64,000 nt of DNA from Pseudaeromonas aegiceratis (GCF_046254905.1 NZ_CP158016.1:2914001-2978000), one strand, 5' to 3'; positions 28,661 to 38,373 are shown, counted from the first letter of the stretch. Program-made: numbers and translations. Notes: generated by a model not told the origin, from the letters alone.

Positions 28661-29680
28661 TCAACACCGCGTCTGCTGCAACAGGGCCTCGGCACAGAGG
28701 CCATCCTCGGGATAGCGGGCCGCCGCCAGCTGCAGGCGGGGCGTCCAGCTGGCGGCCCCCTCCAGCAAGGAGACAGCCATCCCCAGCTCCCCCTGCAGAT
28801 GGGCCAGGTAGTCGGCCAGCACCGGCTGCGCCGCCGGCGGGCTCAGCACCAGCACGAAGCGGGCGTCCGCCAACCGCGCCGCCAGCGCCGCCCCCTCCGC
28901 CGTCAGCCGGTGGGCCAGCGCCTGCAGCAACTGATCCCCCGCGCCCCAGCCCAGCTGCTGATTCACCGCCTCCAGCTGCTCCAGTTTGAGCTGCACCAGC
29001 CACAGAGGTTGGCCAGTGCGCTGGGCCTCGGCCAGCAAGGGGGGCAATTGCTCCTGCAGCGCCCGACGGTTGGCCAGGCCGGTGAGCACATCCTCGTGAC
29101 TGAGACGATAGGCCTGCTGACGCTGCTGCTCCCCCAGTTGACGGCAGCGATCCGCCAACCAGCCCCGCTGGCTCACCAGGCGGTCAAACAGCTGGCTGAT
29201 GGCCTCGATAAGCACCCCCTGGCTACGGGATGCCCCGCTCGACGCCTCCTGCTGCAGCGACTCGGCCAGCGCCATGTCCTCGGTGAGGATGTGCAATGCC
29301 AGCCACTTCACCAGAAAACCCAGCAAGGCATCGGCCCCCTGGCCCACGTCAAGCCGCACCTGCTCGCTCAGACCATCGATGGCCTGGGCAAACTCGCCAT
29401 GGCGCCGCAGGTGGCTCGCCTTGTGCTCCTCCGACAGGGCGCAGGCCTCCAGCAACTGCTCCTCGCAGGAGAAGTGGTAGAGGGCGTATTGCCGCAGAGA
29501 CCAGCAGCAGTTCATCAGCGCCTGTTCATCGGCGCCCTCCACCCGGTAGCGACCCAGCTGATTGATGAGCTCCACCAGCATGCGGTGCTGTGTATCCATC
29601 AAAGGCAAGCCGGTCTCATACAGCGGCCCCCACACAAACACATCCTGATAGGCCAATGGCGCCTCTTGCTGCAAACTCAT
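28661..29680 (-). CDS. Hemerythrin domain fused to a degenerate GGDEF domain
   Basis: A 339-residue protein; the ATG at 29680 with AGAGAGG upstream is chosen over 29779. Residues ~15-145 are a bacteriohemerythrin (MDTQHRMLVELIN, HFSCEEQLLE, HKASHLRRHGEF) with the His and acidic residues for a di-iron O2-binding site. The second half begins like a GGDEF domain (DVLTGLANRRAL near 205-216; GAGDQLLQALAHRL) but the active-site motif reads ADARF instead of GGDEF, so cyclase activity is unlikely. It ends seven bases from the end of the convergent HD-GYP regulator gene. It may be an oxygen-responsive, catalytically dead c-di-GMP effector. Confidence 0.85.
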   Translation of the reverse strand: MSLQQEAPLAYQDVFVWGPLYETGLPLMDTQHRMLVELINQLGRYRVEGADEQALMNCCWSLRQYALYHFSCEEQLLEACALSEEHKASHLRRHGEFAQAIDGLSEQVRLDVGQGADALLGFLVKWLALHILTEDMALAESLQQEASSGASRSQGVLIEAISQLFDRLVSQRGWLADRCRQLGEQQRQQAYRLSHEDVLTGLANRRALQEQLPPLLAEAQRTGQPLWLVQLKLEQLEAVNQQLGWGAGDQLLQALAHRLTAEGAALAARLADARFVLVLSPPAAQPVLADYLAHLQGELGMAVSLLEGAASWTPRLQLAAARYPEDGLCAEALLQQTRC

Positions 29681-30045
29681 GGAACCTCTCTGTCCGGCAA
29701 CGACACGATAGGCTAGTTTTAGCACGCCCCTCACCCCCCTCACCGTGAGCACCCTGGCAGCTCTGGCGTCCGGCGACAATCGCTCACCGTCTCTGCGCCG
29801 CCCTCCGGCAGGCCATGTGATCTCCCTCCCGCCCTCGGGGCGGTAAAGGCAAAAAACGAATCTGTCCAGTTTCGAATCTGACAGGCGGTGCGGCAGAGGA
29901 CGGGACTATAGTGAAACCAAGGTGCCGTACCCTATGTAACCAACCGACTCCACCGCTGGTGGACAGGATCGCCACCATGACAAGCATGCTGCGCCAACAC
30001 CCCCCTGCCGCCACACCCACAGTGAACGCCCGTTAGGACGCCGCC
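29681..30045. other. Divergent intergenic region
   Basis: 365 bases between two divergently transcribed signalling genes. It must hold both promoters. CCGCC-CTCGG-GGCGG near 29829-29845 is a small hairpin. No gene or longer repeat is seen; AGGAC lies just before the ATG at 30046. Confidence 0.4.
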
Positions 30046-32436
30046 ATGGCTACCTTGAAGCGCAAACTCCTCTGGCGACTGCTGCCGGGCCTGCTGCTCC
30101 CCCTGCTGGCCCTGGGTTACCTGACCTGGCAACGGATCGACAGCCTCAGTCAGGAGCGGACTCAGCAACAGCAGAGCCTGCTGGCCGCCACCATCCGCCA
30201 ACAACTGTTCAGCGAGTTGGACCATAATCAGCGGTTGCTGCAACAGCTGGCCGACAGCGCCGAGTTGCAGGGGCTGCTGGCCGCCCCCGAGGGGACCTTT
30301 CGGCGCCCCCAGCTACAGGCGCTGGTCAAGCGGCGCTTCATGAGCCTGCTGCTGCACGATGAAAACCTGCGCCAGCTGGCACTGTTTGATAGTCAGGACA
30401 GGCCCTGGGTGCGCCTGGAGCAGGAGACCGGTGCCAGCCGGGAGGATCACAACAACATCCGGCTGCTCAACCGCTTGCACAGCCTGAGTGTGCCAGTCCC
30501 CACCCAAGGCCTGTTCCTCGACGAGCAGCGCGGTCGCCACCTCATCAAACAGGCCTGGCCCTTGGCTAGCCCATTGCCCGGGGAGACCAGCCCCGGCACC
30601 CTGATCCTCACCTTAGATCCCCAAGGCCTGATGCTGCGGCCGGAAAACCTGCCGGCGGGGGCTGGCTATGCCCTGCTGCTGGGACCGGGTGACCAGTTGG
30701 TCGCCGGCCAGACACCCCCGGGTTGGACACCCCATGGGGAACCGCTGCCCCCCGGCTATGACAGCCAGCGCATCCCCATCGGCCTGGATCTGGTGCTGCT
30801 GAGCCTGTCGCCCCACCAGGGGCTCTCCCCCCAGGCCAGGCAATTGCGCCAGGTCACCCTGCTCTGGCTGGGGATCAGCATGGTGGCGCTGGCCGCCCTG
30901 CTCTCCTGGATCCTCAAGCGGCATGTGCTGCAACCCATCGACGCCTTGCGCCAACTGATGCAACAGGTGATGGCCCAGCAGACCCATCACATCCCCCTGG
31001 TGAAGGCCGATGACGAACTGGGCGAGCTGCGCAACCACTTCGCCAGCATGCTGTCCCGTCTGGAGACCTCGCAACAGGAGCTGGAGCAGTCCGCCTTCCT
31101 CGATCCCCTGACCGGCATGGGCAACCGCGCCGCCTTCGCCCGCCACCTGCACGGCCTCGCCGGCCAGGCCCAGGGCTTCGCCCTCACCCAGTTCAAGCTG
31201 CTGCAGCTGAGCGCCATCAATCGCACCTTTGGCAACCGGGTGGGGGACGAGGCCCTGCAGCTGTTTGGCCAACTGCTGACCGAGACCCTGCGGCGTCATG
31301 CCGGGGAAGAGGTGGCCCGTCACGGCATGGCCAGGGTGGGCTCGGACGAGTTTGCCTTCACCCTCACGGAACGCCAGGCGCCCCAGCCCATCAAGCTGGC
31401 CACCCGGCTGTGCGAACAGTTGGCCGAGCGGCTCAAGCTGCCGGTCAACCTGGGCAGCTATGAGCTGTTCCTGCGCTTTAGTGCCGGCATCGTGAGCTAC
31501 CCATTGGTGGCAGACAACGTGGAGGAGTTGATGCAGGCCGCCAGCCAGGCGCGGCATGACGCCCAACGGCGCCACGGCAGCCACTGGCTGCAACTGGATG
31601 GCGCCACCGCCGCCCGGCTGCGGGAGGACAAGTGGCTGGAGTCCGAGCTGGGTTTTGCCATCGCCATGCGCCAGCTCTATGTGGTGTTTCAGCCCCAGTA
31701 TGATCTGCAGGCCCAGCGCATCTGCGGCGCCGAGCTGCTGTTGCGTTGGCAACACCCCGAGTTTGGCCTGGTACCGCCGGACCGCTTCATCGCCATCGCC
31801 GAACACTCGGGCCAGATCCTGGATATCGACCTCTGGGTGCTGGAGCAGGCCTGCCAGTTTCTCGCCCGGCTGGAGCAGGCCCGCTTCGCCGACTTTCGCC
31901 TAGCCATCAATGCCTCGGCCACCGAGCTGTCCAATCCCCACTATCCCCGGCAGGTGGAGTTGATGCTCAAGCGCCATCATCTGTCACCGGAACGCATCGG
32001 CATCGAGATCACCGAGACGGCCCTGGTGGAACTGGATGACGTGGCCCGCAGCATGGTGAGCACCCTCAAACAGATAGGGGTGGAGATCGCCCTGGATGAC
32101 TTCGGCACCGGCTATGCATCCCTGAGCCACCTCACCGCCCTGCCACTGGACACCCTCAAGATTGATCGCAGCTACACGGTTCAGCTGGAGAGCAATCCCA
32201 AGCTGGTGGACTCCATACTGCAGCTGGCGGAGGCCTTCAGTCTGTCGGTGATCGCCGAAGGGGTGGAGACACCGCAGCAACTGCGGCTGTTGCAGGAAAA
32301 AGGCTGCGACATGGCCCAAGGCTATCTGCTGGCCCGGCCCATGCGCGAGGAGGCGCTGCTGATCCTGCTGGAGCAGGAAAACAAGGTGGTGCCCATCGGC
32401 CGCGCCGGACAGAACCTGCCCGGCCAGCGCCACTAG
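30046..32436 (+). CDS. Membrane GGDEF-EAL protein
   Basis: A 796-residue protein. Membrane helices lie at about 8-28 and 272-293 around a periplasmic sensor region, followed by HAMP (to ~345), GGDEF (about 355-515) and EAL (about 530-780). The cyclase motif reads GSDEF near 432, close to the consensus. The EAL motif reads ELL in GAELLLRW near 563, retaining the metal-binding Glu; NASATELSNP, EITETALVE, DDFGTGYASL, LKIDRSY and AEGVET supply the other metal and substrate ligands. Phosphodiesterase activity is therefore likely and cyclase activity possible. Its stop overlaps the stop of the convergent YdcH gene by four bases. Confidence 0.92.
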   Translation: MATLKRKLLWRLLPGLLLPLLALGYLTWQRIDSLSQERTQQQQSLLAATIRQQLFSELDHNQRLLQQLADSAELQGLLAAPEGTFRRPQLQALVKRRFMSLLLHDENLRQLALFDSQDRPWVRLEQETGASREDHNNIRLLNRLHSLSVPVPTQGLFLDEQRGRHLIKQAWPLASPLPGETSPGTLILTLDPQGLMLRPENLPAGAGYALLLGPGDQLVAGQTPPGWTPHGEPLPPGYDSQRIPIGLDLVLLSLSPHQGLSPQARQLRQVTLLWLGISMVALAALLSWILKRHVLQPIDALRQLMQQVMAQQTHHIPLVKADDELGELRNHFASMLSRLETSQQELEQSAFLDPLTGMGNRAAFARHLHGLAGQAQGFALTQFKLLQLSAINRTFGNRVGDEALQLFGQLLTETLRRHAGEEVARHGMARVGSDEFAFTLTERQAPQPIKLATRLCEQLAERLKLPVNLGSYELFLRFSAGIVSYPLVADNVEELMQAASQARHDAQRRHGSHWLQLDGATAARLREDKWLESELGFAIAMRQLYVVFQPQYDLQAQRICGAELLLRWQHPEFGLVPPDRFIAIAEHSGQILDIDLWVLEQACQFLARLEQARFADFRLAINASATELSNPHYPRQVELMLKRHHLSPERIGIEITETALVELDDVARSMVSTLKQIGVEIALDDFGTGYASLSHLTALPLDTLKIDRSYTVQLESNPKLVDSILQLAEAFSLSVIAEGVETPQQLRLLQEKGCDMAQGYLLARPMREEALLILLEQENKVVPIGRAGQNLPGQRH

Positions 32437-32669
32437 TGGTCCAGCAGCCGCTGGTAGATGGAATCTTTGAGCAGCAGGCGCTGCTTCTTGAGGGAGTCGA
32501 AGTAGCCATCCCCCACCGGGATGGAGCGGGAGGCCAGCCCCTGAATGCGGTGATCCAGGCTGTGGTATTCATGGATGACCTGAGCAAAATCCGGATCGCT
32601 GGACTTCAGGCTCTCCAGCTTATCGGCAAACTCCGGGAACTCATGTTGCAGGCTATGATGCAGACTCAT
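32433..32669 (-). CDS. YdcH/DUF465 family small protein
   Basis: A 78-residue helical protein: FPEFADKLESLKSSDPDFAQVIHEYHSLDHRIQ and LKKQRLLLKDSIYQRL match the DUF465 (YdcH) helical hairpin. The cellular role of the family is not established. The gene stands alone, convergent with the GGDEF-EAL gene. Confidence 0.85.
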   Translation of the reverse strand: MSLHHSLQHEFPEFADKLESLKSSDPDFAQVIHEYHSLDHRIQGLASRSIPVGDGYFDSLKKQRLLLKDSIYQRLLDH

Positions 32670-32722
32670 ATCGTCCCTTCCTGGTCATAAAACCATCATG
32701 GCTAGACTATAGCCTGTGGGAT

Positions 32723-33763
32723 TCAGTCTGCCTGCTCGGTGGGATCACATTCCTCCACCTGGGCCCGGGCGGCCAACAACACCTCGATCCCGGCGCCGCG
32801 ACGACAGGCGTGTTCGCTGAGATAACGGCGCCAGGCCCGGGCCCCGGGGATGCCCTGGTACAGGCCCAGCATGTGGCGCGTCACATGGGCCAGCTGATTG
32901 CCCTTGACCAGCTCGGCCTCTATGTAGGGCACCATGGCCTCCACCACCTGATGGCGGCTGAGGATGGGCGCCGTACTGCCAAACAGGGTGCGGTCCACCT
33001 GGGCCAACAGATAGGGATTCTGATAGGCCTCGCGCCCCAGCATGACCCCGTCCAGGTGCTGCAGGTGCGCCTGGGCCTGGGCCAGGCTGCTGATGCCACC
33101 GTTGATGGCCAGTGTCAGCTGCGGAAAGTCCTGCTTGAGCCGATAGACCCGCGGGTAGTCCAGGGGGGGGATCTCGCGGTTCTCCTTGGGGCTCAGGCCG
33201 CTGAGCCAGGCCTTGCGGGCGTGGACGATAAAGCTCTCGCAGCCGGCGGCCGCCACCGTCTCGATAAACTGACAGAGAAACTCATAAGAGTCTTGATCGT
33301 CGATGCCGATGCGGGTCTTCACCGTCACCGGGATCGACACAACCGCCCGCATGGCCGCCACACAGCGGGCCACCAGCTCCGCCTCCCCCATCAGGCAGGC
33401 GCCGAAACGCCCGTTCTGCACCCGATCCGACGGACAGCCGACGTTGAGGTTCACCTCGTCATAGCCTCGCGCCTCGGCCAGCTTGGCACAGGCCGCCAGG
33501 GCCTGGGGATCGCTGCCCCCCAGCTGCAACGCCAACGGATGTTCGGCGGCGTCATACCCCAGATAGTCGCCCTTGCCCTGCAGTATGGCCCCGGTGGTCA
33601 CCATCTCGGTGTAGAGCAGGGCCTGCCGACTCATCAGCCGGTGAAAATAGCGGCAGTGGCGATCGGTCCAATCCAGCATGGGCGCGACGCTGAAGCGGCA
33701 GGGGGGATAAGCCGTCGCGCCAGCATGGGCGGAGACGGAAGCGAGGTCGTGTTCGGTAGCCAT
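32723..33763 (-). CDS. dusA: tRNA-dihydrouridine(20/20a) synthase DusA
   Basis: A 346-residue FMN enzyme that reduces uridine 20/20a in the tRNA D-loop. RFSVAPMLDWTDRHCRYFHRL at the N-terminus and LNVGCPSDRVQNGRFGACLM near 105-125 (with the catalytic Cys) are characteristic of DusA, as is LAINGGI near 220. The length agrees with the family. It is divergent from pstS and stands alone. Confidence 0.93.
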   Translation of the reverse strand: MATEHDLASVSAHAGATAYPPCRFSVAPMLDWTDRHCRYFHRLMSRQALLYTEMVTTGAILQGKGDYLGYDAAEHPLALQLGGSDPQALAACAKLAEARGYDEVNLNVGCPSDRVQNGRFGACLMGEAELVARCVAAMRAVVSIPVTVKTRIGIDDQDSYEFLCQFIETVAAAGCESFIVHARKAWLSGLSPKENREIPPLDYPRVYRLKQDFPQLTLAINGGISSLAQAQAHLQHLDGVMLGREAYQNPYLLAQVDRTLFGSTAPILSRHQVVEAMVPYIEAELVKGNQLAHVTRHMLGLYQGIPGARAWRRYLSEHACRRGAGIEVLLAARAQVEECDPTEQAD

Positions 33764-33928
33764 GGTGTCTTATCTATCTGGAGTCAGTGTGGTCTATCTG
33801 GGATCGCGGTTGGCGCCAGCCCGTTACGGGGCCGGCCAGTGTACCCGAAATCCGACGGCGGGGCATGTCGGCCGCCAAATCGAAGTCAAACGAGACTCTG
33901 CGTAGCGCAAAAAGTGAAAATTTGCCAG

Positions 33929-33947
33929 TTGTCACAATAACGTCAAG
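33929..33947 (+). promoter_or_regulatory. Candidate Pho box of the pst operon
   Basis: TTGTCAC-AATA-ACGTCAA, two seven-base half-sites at an 11-base step, resembles the PhoB box (CTGTCAT-N4-CTGTCAT). It lies 82 bases upstream of the pstS start, the expected place. PhoB binding under phosphate limitation is inferred. Confidence 0.6.
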
Positions 33948-34028
33948 TTGACGCTTTAAAACCTTGGGTGTCCCCCGGGCCCGGGGCCTGCCCCTTCCAC
34001 ATTCCAAAACATGAACTTAGGAAACACT

Positions 34029-35078
34029 ATGAAAACGTTGCTTCAAGGTGTTGTACTCAGCATGGCCCTGGTGGGCACCCATGGCGCCTTTGCCGACACC
34101 GTCATCAACGGTGCCGGTGCCACCTTCCCCTACCCGGTCTACGCCAAGTGGGCGGAGGAGTACAACAAGGAAACCGGCATCAAACTGAACTATCAGGCCA
34201 TCGGCTCCGGCGGCGGCATCAAGCAGATCATCGCCAATACCGTGGACTTCGGCGCCTCCGACGCCCCGCTGGATCAAAGCGAGTTGGAAAAGGAAGGGCT
34301 GGTACAGTTCCCGGCTGTGATGGGCTCCATAGTGCCGGTGGTGAACCTGCCTGGGGTGGCCGCCGGCCAGATGAAGCTCTCCGGCACACTGCTGGCCAAC
34401 ATCTACCTGGGCAAGGTCAAGTTTTGGGATGATGGCGCCATCAAGTCCCTCAACCCCAAGCTGACCCTGCCCCACCTGCCCATCTTCGCCGTGCACAGAT
34501 CCGATGGTTCCGGCACCACCTTCAACTTCACCGACTACCTGACTCGGGTCTCCGGTGACTGGCAAGCCCAGGTGGGCACCGGCAAGGAAGTCGCCTGGCC
34601 CAAGGCCGCCCAGCAGCTGGGTGGCAAGGGTAACGCCGGCGTCGCCAACTTCGTCAAACGCACCAAGGGGGCCATCGGCTACGTGGAGTTCGCCTACGCC
34701 AACACCAATGCCCTGACCTACACCCAGATGCAAAACAAGGCCGGTGCCTTTGTCAAACCCACCATGGACAGCTTCCAGGCCGCTGCCGCCAATGCCGACT
34801 GGGCCCACGCCCCCGGCTTCAAGCTGATGCTCAACGATCAGCCCGGCGCCACCTCCTGGCCCATGACCGCCGCCACCTTCATCCTGATGCACAAGGAACA
34901 GGCCAATCCGCAGGCCGCCAAGGAAGTGTTGAAGTTCTTCGCCTGGGGTTATGCCAAGGGTGACGACCTGGCCACAAGCCTGGAATACGTGCCCATGCCC
35001 GACAGCGTGGTGAAGATGGTGGAAACCATGTGGACCGCCCAGATCAAGGGTAACGACGGCAGCGTCGTCTACCAATAA
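34029..35078 (+). CDS. pstS: Phosphate ABC transporter periplasmic binding protein
   Basis: A 349-residue protein. The ATG at 34029 with AGGA upstream begins a signal peptide (MKTLLQGVVLSMALVGTHGAFA, cleavage after AFA). The mature part opens INGAGATFPYPVYAKWAEEYNKETG, the PstS signature, with IGSGGGIKQI and RSDGSGTTFNFTDYL forming the phosphate site. It is the first gene of pstSCAB, behind a Pho box. Confidence 0.95.
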   Translation: MKTLLQGVVLSMALVGTHGAFADTVINGAGATFPYPVYAKWAEEYNKETGIKLNYQAIGSGGGIKQIIANTVDFGASDAPLDQSELEKEGLVQFPAVMGSIVPVVNLPGVAAGQMKLSGTLLANIYLGKVKFWDDGAIKSLNPKLTLPHLPIFAVHRSDGSGTTFNFTDYLTRVSGDWQAQVGTGKEVAWPKAAQQLGGKGNAGVANFVKRTKGAIGYVEFAYANTNALTYTQMQNKAGAFVKPTMDSFQAAAANADWAHAPGFKLMLNDQPGATSWPMTAATFILMHKEQANPQAAKEVLKFFAWGYAKGDDLATSLEYVPMPDSVVKMVETMWTAQIKGNDGSVVYQ

Positions 35079-35088
35079 GCCGGCAACC

Positions 35089-35113
35089 GGCCTGCCTCCT
35101 TGCGAGGCAGGCC
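35089..35113 (+). terminator. pstS-pstC intercistronic hairpin
   Basis: A ten-bp stem (GGCCTGCCTC with GAGGCAGGCC) with a five-base loop begins ten bases after the pstS stop. No long T-run follows, so partial termination or protection of the pstS mRNA end is more likely than full stop; either would raise PstS over the membrane subunits. Confidence 0.65.
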
Positions 35114-35137
35114 TTGCCCTTGAGTCAACGAGTGAGC

Positions 35138-36061
35138 ATGTCCATACCATCCCGCTTTCGTCTCGACCCCCTGTTTCGACAAGCCTGCCTGAGCTGCGCC
35201 CTGCTCATCGCCGGCTTGATGCTGGCCCTGCTGGGCGAGCTGCTGCAAGGTGCCTGGCCCGCGCTGCAACACTTCGGGCTGGGCTTTTTCTTTTCCAGTG
35301 ACTGGGATCCCCTGTCCCAGCAATTCGGCGCCGCCAACGCCCTCTACGGCACCCTGATCTCCTCCCTCATCGCCGTGCTGCTGGCCCTGCCGGTGGGCAT
35401 CGGCATCGGCGTGTTCCTGGCGGAGCTGTGCCCCCGCTGGCTCTCCCGCCCCCTGTCCATTGCCATCGAGTTGCTGGCCGCCGTGCCAAGCATCATCTAC
35501 GGCATGTGGGGCCTGTTCGTGTTTGCCCCATGGTTTGCCAACGGCTTCCAGGCCTGGGCCGGCGAGCATTTGCTGGACGTGCCCCTGCTGGGTTCTCTGC
35601 TGAGCGGCCCGCCCATGGGGGTGGGGCTGCTCACCTCCGGCATCATCCTGGCCTTCATGATACTGCCCATCCTGACCTCCCTGATTAAGGAGGCACTGCG
35701 CACCCTGCCCAACGTGCTGCGGGAGGCCACCTATGGCATCGGCGCCACCCAGTTTGAGGTGATCACCCGGGTGCTGCTGCCGGCCATCAAGGGCCCGCTG
35801 TTCGGCGCCCTGATCCTGGCCCTGGGCCGCGCCCTGGGCGAGACCATGGCCATCACCTTCGTCATCGGCGGCGCCCAGGACATACAGCAGAGCCTGTTTA
35901 TGCCCGCCACCTCCATCTCGGCCACCATCGCCGAACAGTTCAACGAGGCCACCGGTGGCCTGCATATCGCCTCCCTCATCGGCCTGGGGCTGGTGCTCTT
36001 CTTCATCACCTTCCTGGTGATGGGCAGCGCCCGCCTCCTGATGCACCGGAGGCCGGCATGA
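35138..36061 (+). CDS. pstC: Phosphate ABC transporter permease PstC
   Basis: 307 residues from the ATG at 35138 (an upstream TTG at 35114 is less likely). Six hydrophobic segments and the permease coupling motif EATYGIGATQFEVITRVLLPAIK-like region near 195-220, then ALGRALGETMAITFVIGGA, identify PstC. Its stop overlaps the pstA start (ATGA). Confidence 0.93.
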   Translation: MSIPSRFRLDPLFRQACLSCALLIAGLMLALLGELLQGAWPALQHFGLGFFFSSDWDPLSQQFGAANALYGTLISSLIAVLLALPVGIGIGVFLAELCPRWLSRPLSIAIELLAAVPSIIYGMWGLFVFAPWFANGFQAWAGEHLLDVPLLGSLLSGPPMGVGLLTSGIILAFMILPILTSLIKEALRTLPNVLREATYGIGATQFEVITRVLLPAIKGPLFGALILALGRALGETMAITFVIGGAQDIQQSLFMPATSISATIAEQFNEATGGLHIASLIGLGLVLFFITFLVMGSARLLMHRRPA

Positions 36062-36894
36062 GACTCAGAACCCTCAAGAACGGCCTGTTCCGGCTGTTTT
36101 GCCTGACCGCCACCCTGCTGGGGTTGAGCGTGCTGATCCTGATCCTGTTCACCCTACTGCAAAAGGGCCTGGCGGGGCTGAGCTGGACTCTGTTCAGTCA
36201 GGTCACCCCGGGACCGGGCGGCGAGGGCGGGCTGGCCAATGCCCTGCTGGGCAGCCTGATGATGACGGGGCTGGCCATAGTGCTGGCCACCCCGGTGGGG
36301 GTGCTGGCCGGCACTTGGCTGGCCGAATACGGCCAACAGCGCAAGGCCGCCGAGCTGATCCGCTTCCTAAACGGCAGTCTGATGAGCGCCCCCTCCATCC
36401 TGGTGGGCCTGTTCGTCTACCAGATGATGGTGGTGCCCATGGGCCACTTCTCCGGCTGGGCCGGCGCCGTGGCCCTGGCCATCATAGCCTTGCCGGTGAT
36501 CATCAGTACCACGGAGGAGATGCTCAAGCTGGTGCCCCGTCACCTGCGGGAAGCCGGTGCCGGCCTGGGAGCGCCTCGCTGGCTCATCATCGTCAAGCTG
36601 GGCTATCGCGCCGTGGGCACCGGCATGATCACCGGCATATTGCTGTCGGTGGCCCGCATCAGCGGCGAGACGGCGCCTTTGCTGTTCACCGCCCTGAACT
36701 CCAGCTTCATGACCCTCAACCCCAACGAACCCATGGCCAACCTGCCGGTGACGATCTACCAGTTCGCCATGAGCCCCTATGACAGCTGGAACCAGCTGGC
36801 CTGGGCCGGCGCCCTGCTCATCACCCTGGCCATACTGGCCCTGAATGTGCTGTCACGGCTGCTACCCCATCTGCAACAACGGAGAAAACCATGA
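36058..36894 (+). CDS. pstA: Phosphate ABC transporter permease PstA
   Basis: 278 residues with six membrane segments. TPVGVLAGTWLAEYG, SAPSILVGLFVY and ARISGETAPLLFTALNS are typical of PstA. The gene overlaps pstC and pstB by four bases each, so the three are translationally coupled. Confidence 0.93.
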   Translation: MRLRTLKNGLFRLFCLTATLLGLSVLILILFTLLQKGLAGLSWTLFSQVTPGPGGEGGLANALLGSLMMTGLAIVLATPVGVLAGTWLAEYGQQRKAAELIRFLNGSLMSAPSILVGLFVYQMMVVPMGHFSGWAGAVALAIIALPVIISTTEEMLKLVPRHLREAGAGLGAPRWLIIVKLGYRAVGTGMITGILLSVARISGETAPLLFTALNSSFMTLNPNEPMANLPVTIYQFAMSPYDSWNQLAWAGALLITLAILALNVLSRLLPHLQQRRKP

Positions 36895-37691
36895 ACCAGA
36901 TTGCCCTGCTTAGCACCCATCAGGCCGTGCGGCTGGAAAAGCGCATGGACATCCAGGAACTGGACTTCTTCTATGGCCGGGACAAGCAGGCGCTGTTTCG
37001 GGTCAACCTGCCCATCTACCGCAACCGGGTCACCGCCATGATAGGCCCCTCCGGCTGCGGCAAGTCCACCCTGCTGCGCTGCCTCAACCGCATCTTCGAG
37101 CTCTATCCCGGCCAGCAGGCCAAAGGCCGTATCCTGCTGGATGCCCAGGAGGTGCTCAGCCGCACCACCAACGTCAACGATCTGCGGGCCCGCATCGGCA
37201 TGGTGTTCCAGAAGCCCACCCCCTTTCCCATGAGCATCTACGACAACATCGCCTTCGGCATCCGCCTCTACGAATCCCTCTCCCGCAAGCAGATGGACGC
37301 CCGGGTGCAGGAGGCGCTGGAGCAGGCCCAGCTCTGGGGGGAGGTGAAGGACAAGCTGCACAGCGATGCGGCGGGCCTGTCCGGCGGTCAGCAGCAACGG
37401 TTGTGTATCGCCCGCACCATAGCCCTGAAACCCGAGGTGATACTGATGGACGAACCCACCTCGGCGCTGGATCCCATCGCCACCCAGGGCATTGAAGCGC
37501 TGATCCTGGCCCTGCGGGAGCGCTACACCATCGTCATCGTCACCCACAACATGCAGCAGGCGGCGCGCATCTCTGATTTCACCGCCTTCATGTACCTGGG
37601 GGAACTGGTGGAGTTTGGCGAAACCGAGCAGGTGTTCAGCCACCCGATCCAGACCCGCACCCGGGACTATGTGCAAGGCTGCTTCGGTTAA
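36891..37691 (+). CDS. pstB: Phosphate ABC transporter ATPase PstB
   Basis: 266 residues. Walker A GPSGCGKST near 50-58, MVFQKPTPFPMSIYDN (the PstB Q-loop region), signature LSGGQQQRL and Walker B VILMDEPTSALDP are intact. It is the last gene of the operon; no phoU follows on this strand, unlike the E. coli arrangement. Confidence 0.95.
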   Translation: MNQIALLSTHQAVRLEKRMDIQELDFFYGRDKQALFRVNLPIYRNRVTAMIGPSGCGKSTLLRCLNRIFELYPGQQAKGRILLDAQEVLSRTTNVNDLRARIGMVFQKPTPFPMSIYDNIAFGIRLYESLSRKQMDARVQEALEQAQLWGEVKDKLHSDAAGLSGGQQQRLCIARTIALKPEVILMDEPTSALDPIATQGIEALILALRERYTIVIVTHNMQQAARISDFTAFMYLGELVEFGETEQVFSHPIQTRTRDYVQGCFG

Positions 37692-37911
37692 ACTGACCCC
37701 AAGATCCTGCTGTTTTTTTCACCGAACAGATCGCGCGCTCCCCTGATCCAGCACGCCAAGGGGAGAATGAGGGTTGTCACAGGATGGCTAGGCGGAATAT
37801 GGTAGACTCCGATATAATTCGAGCTCGAGTCTGCTTTTTCCACCCTAAGCCAACCGTTTATCCGGCCCGCCTCGGACTCGCCCCTCGCCAATCAGGATTT
37901 AGGAAACAAGC

Positions 37912-38373
37912 ATGCGCGCAGAATTTGTGAATCCGTTTCTCATCTCATTGATGAACGTCTTGAACACCATGGCACAACTGGAACTCAAGCCGGGTGCCCC
38001 GCGCAAGAAGAGCGACGAACTGGCCCGGGGGGATGTCTCCGGCCTCATCGGCATGGTGGGTCCCCAGACCCGCGGCTCCTTCTCCATCACCTTCGACAAA
38101 GCCCTGGCTCTGGAGGTCATGCGCCGCATGCTGGGTGAAGCGCCCAGCAGCATCAACGAGGAAGTCACCGACATGGTGGGGGAGATCACCAACATGGTGA
38201 CCGGGGGGGCCAAGCGCATTCTTGGCGAGAAGGGCTACGACTTCGACATGGCCACCCCCGTGGTGGTGGCCGGTCCCAATCACACCATAGCCCACAAGGC
38301 CGACAGCACCAAGATCATGATGCCCTTCGAGTGTGAGTACGGCAAAGCCACCATCGAAATCTGCTTTGAATAA
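37912..38373 (+). CDS. cheX: CheX-type CheY-P phosphatase domain protein
   Basis: 153 residues. The pattern EVTDMVGEITNMVTGGAKRIL (about 83-103) carries the Glu-x-x-Asn (EITN) active pair of CheC/CheX/FliY phosphatases; the strand-rich remainder and the length match CheX. It dephosphorylates CheY-like receivers. It stands away from other chemotaxis genes. TATAAT at 37812-37817 could be part of its promoter. Confidence 0.85.
   Translation: MRAEFVNPFLISLMNVLNTMAQLELKPGAPRKKSDELARGDVSGLIGMVGPQTRGSFSITFDKALALEVMRRMLGEAPSSINEEVTDMVGEITNMVTGGAKRILGEKGYDFDMATPVVVAGPNHTIAHKADSTKIMMPFECEYGKATIEICFE

Noticed and set aside
34017..35150. 377-codon minus-strand frame opposite pstS
   Set aside because: Antisense to pstS; Gly/His/Val-rich shadow with no motif.
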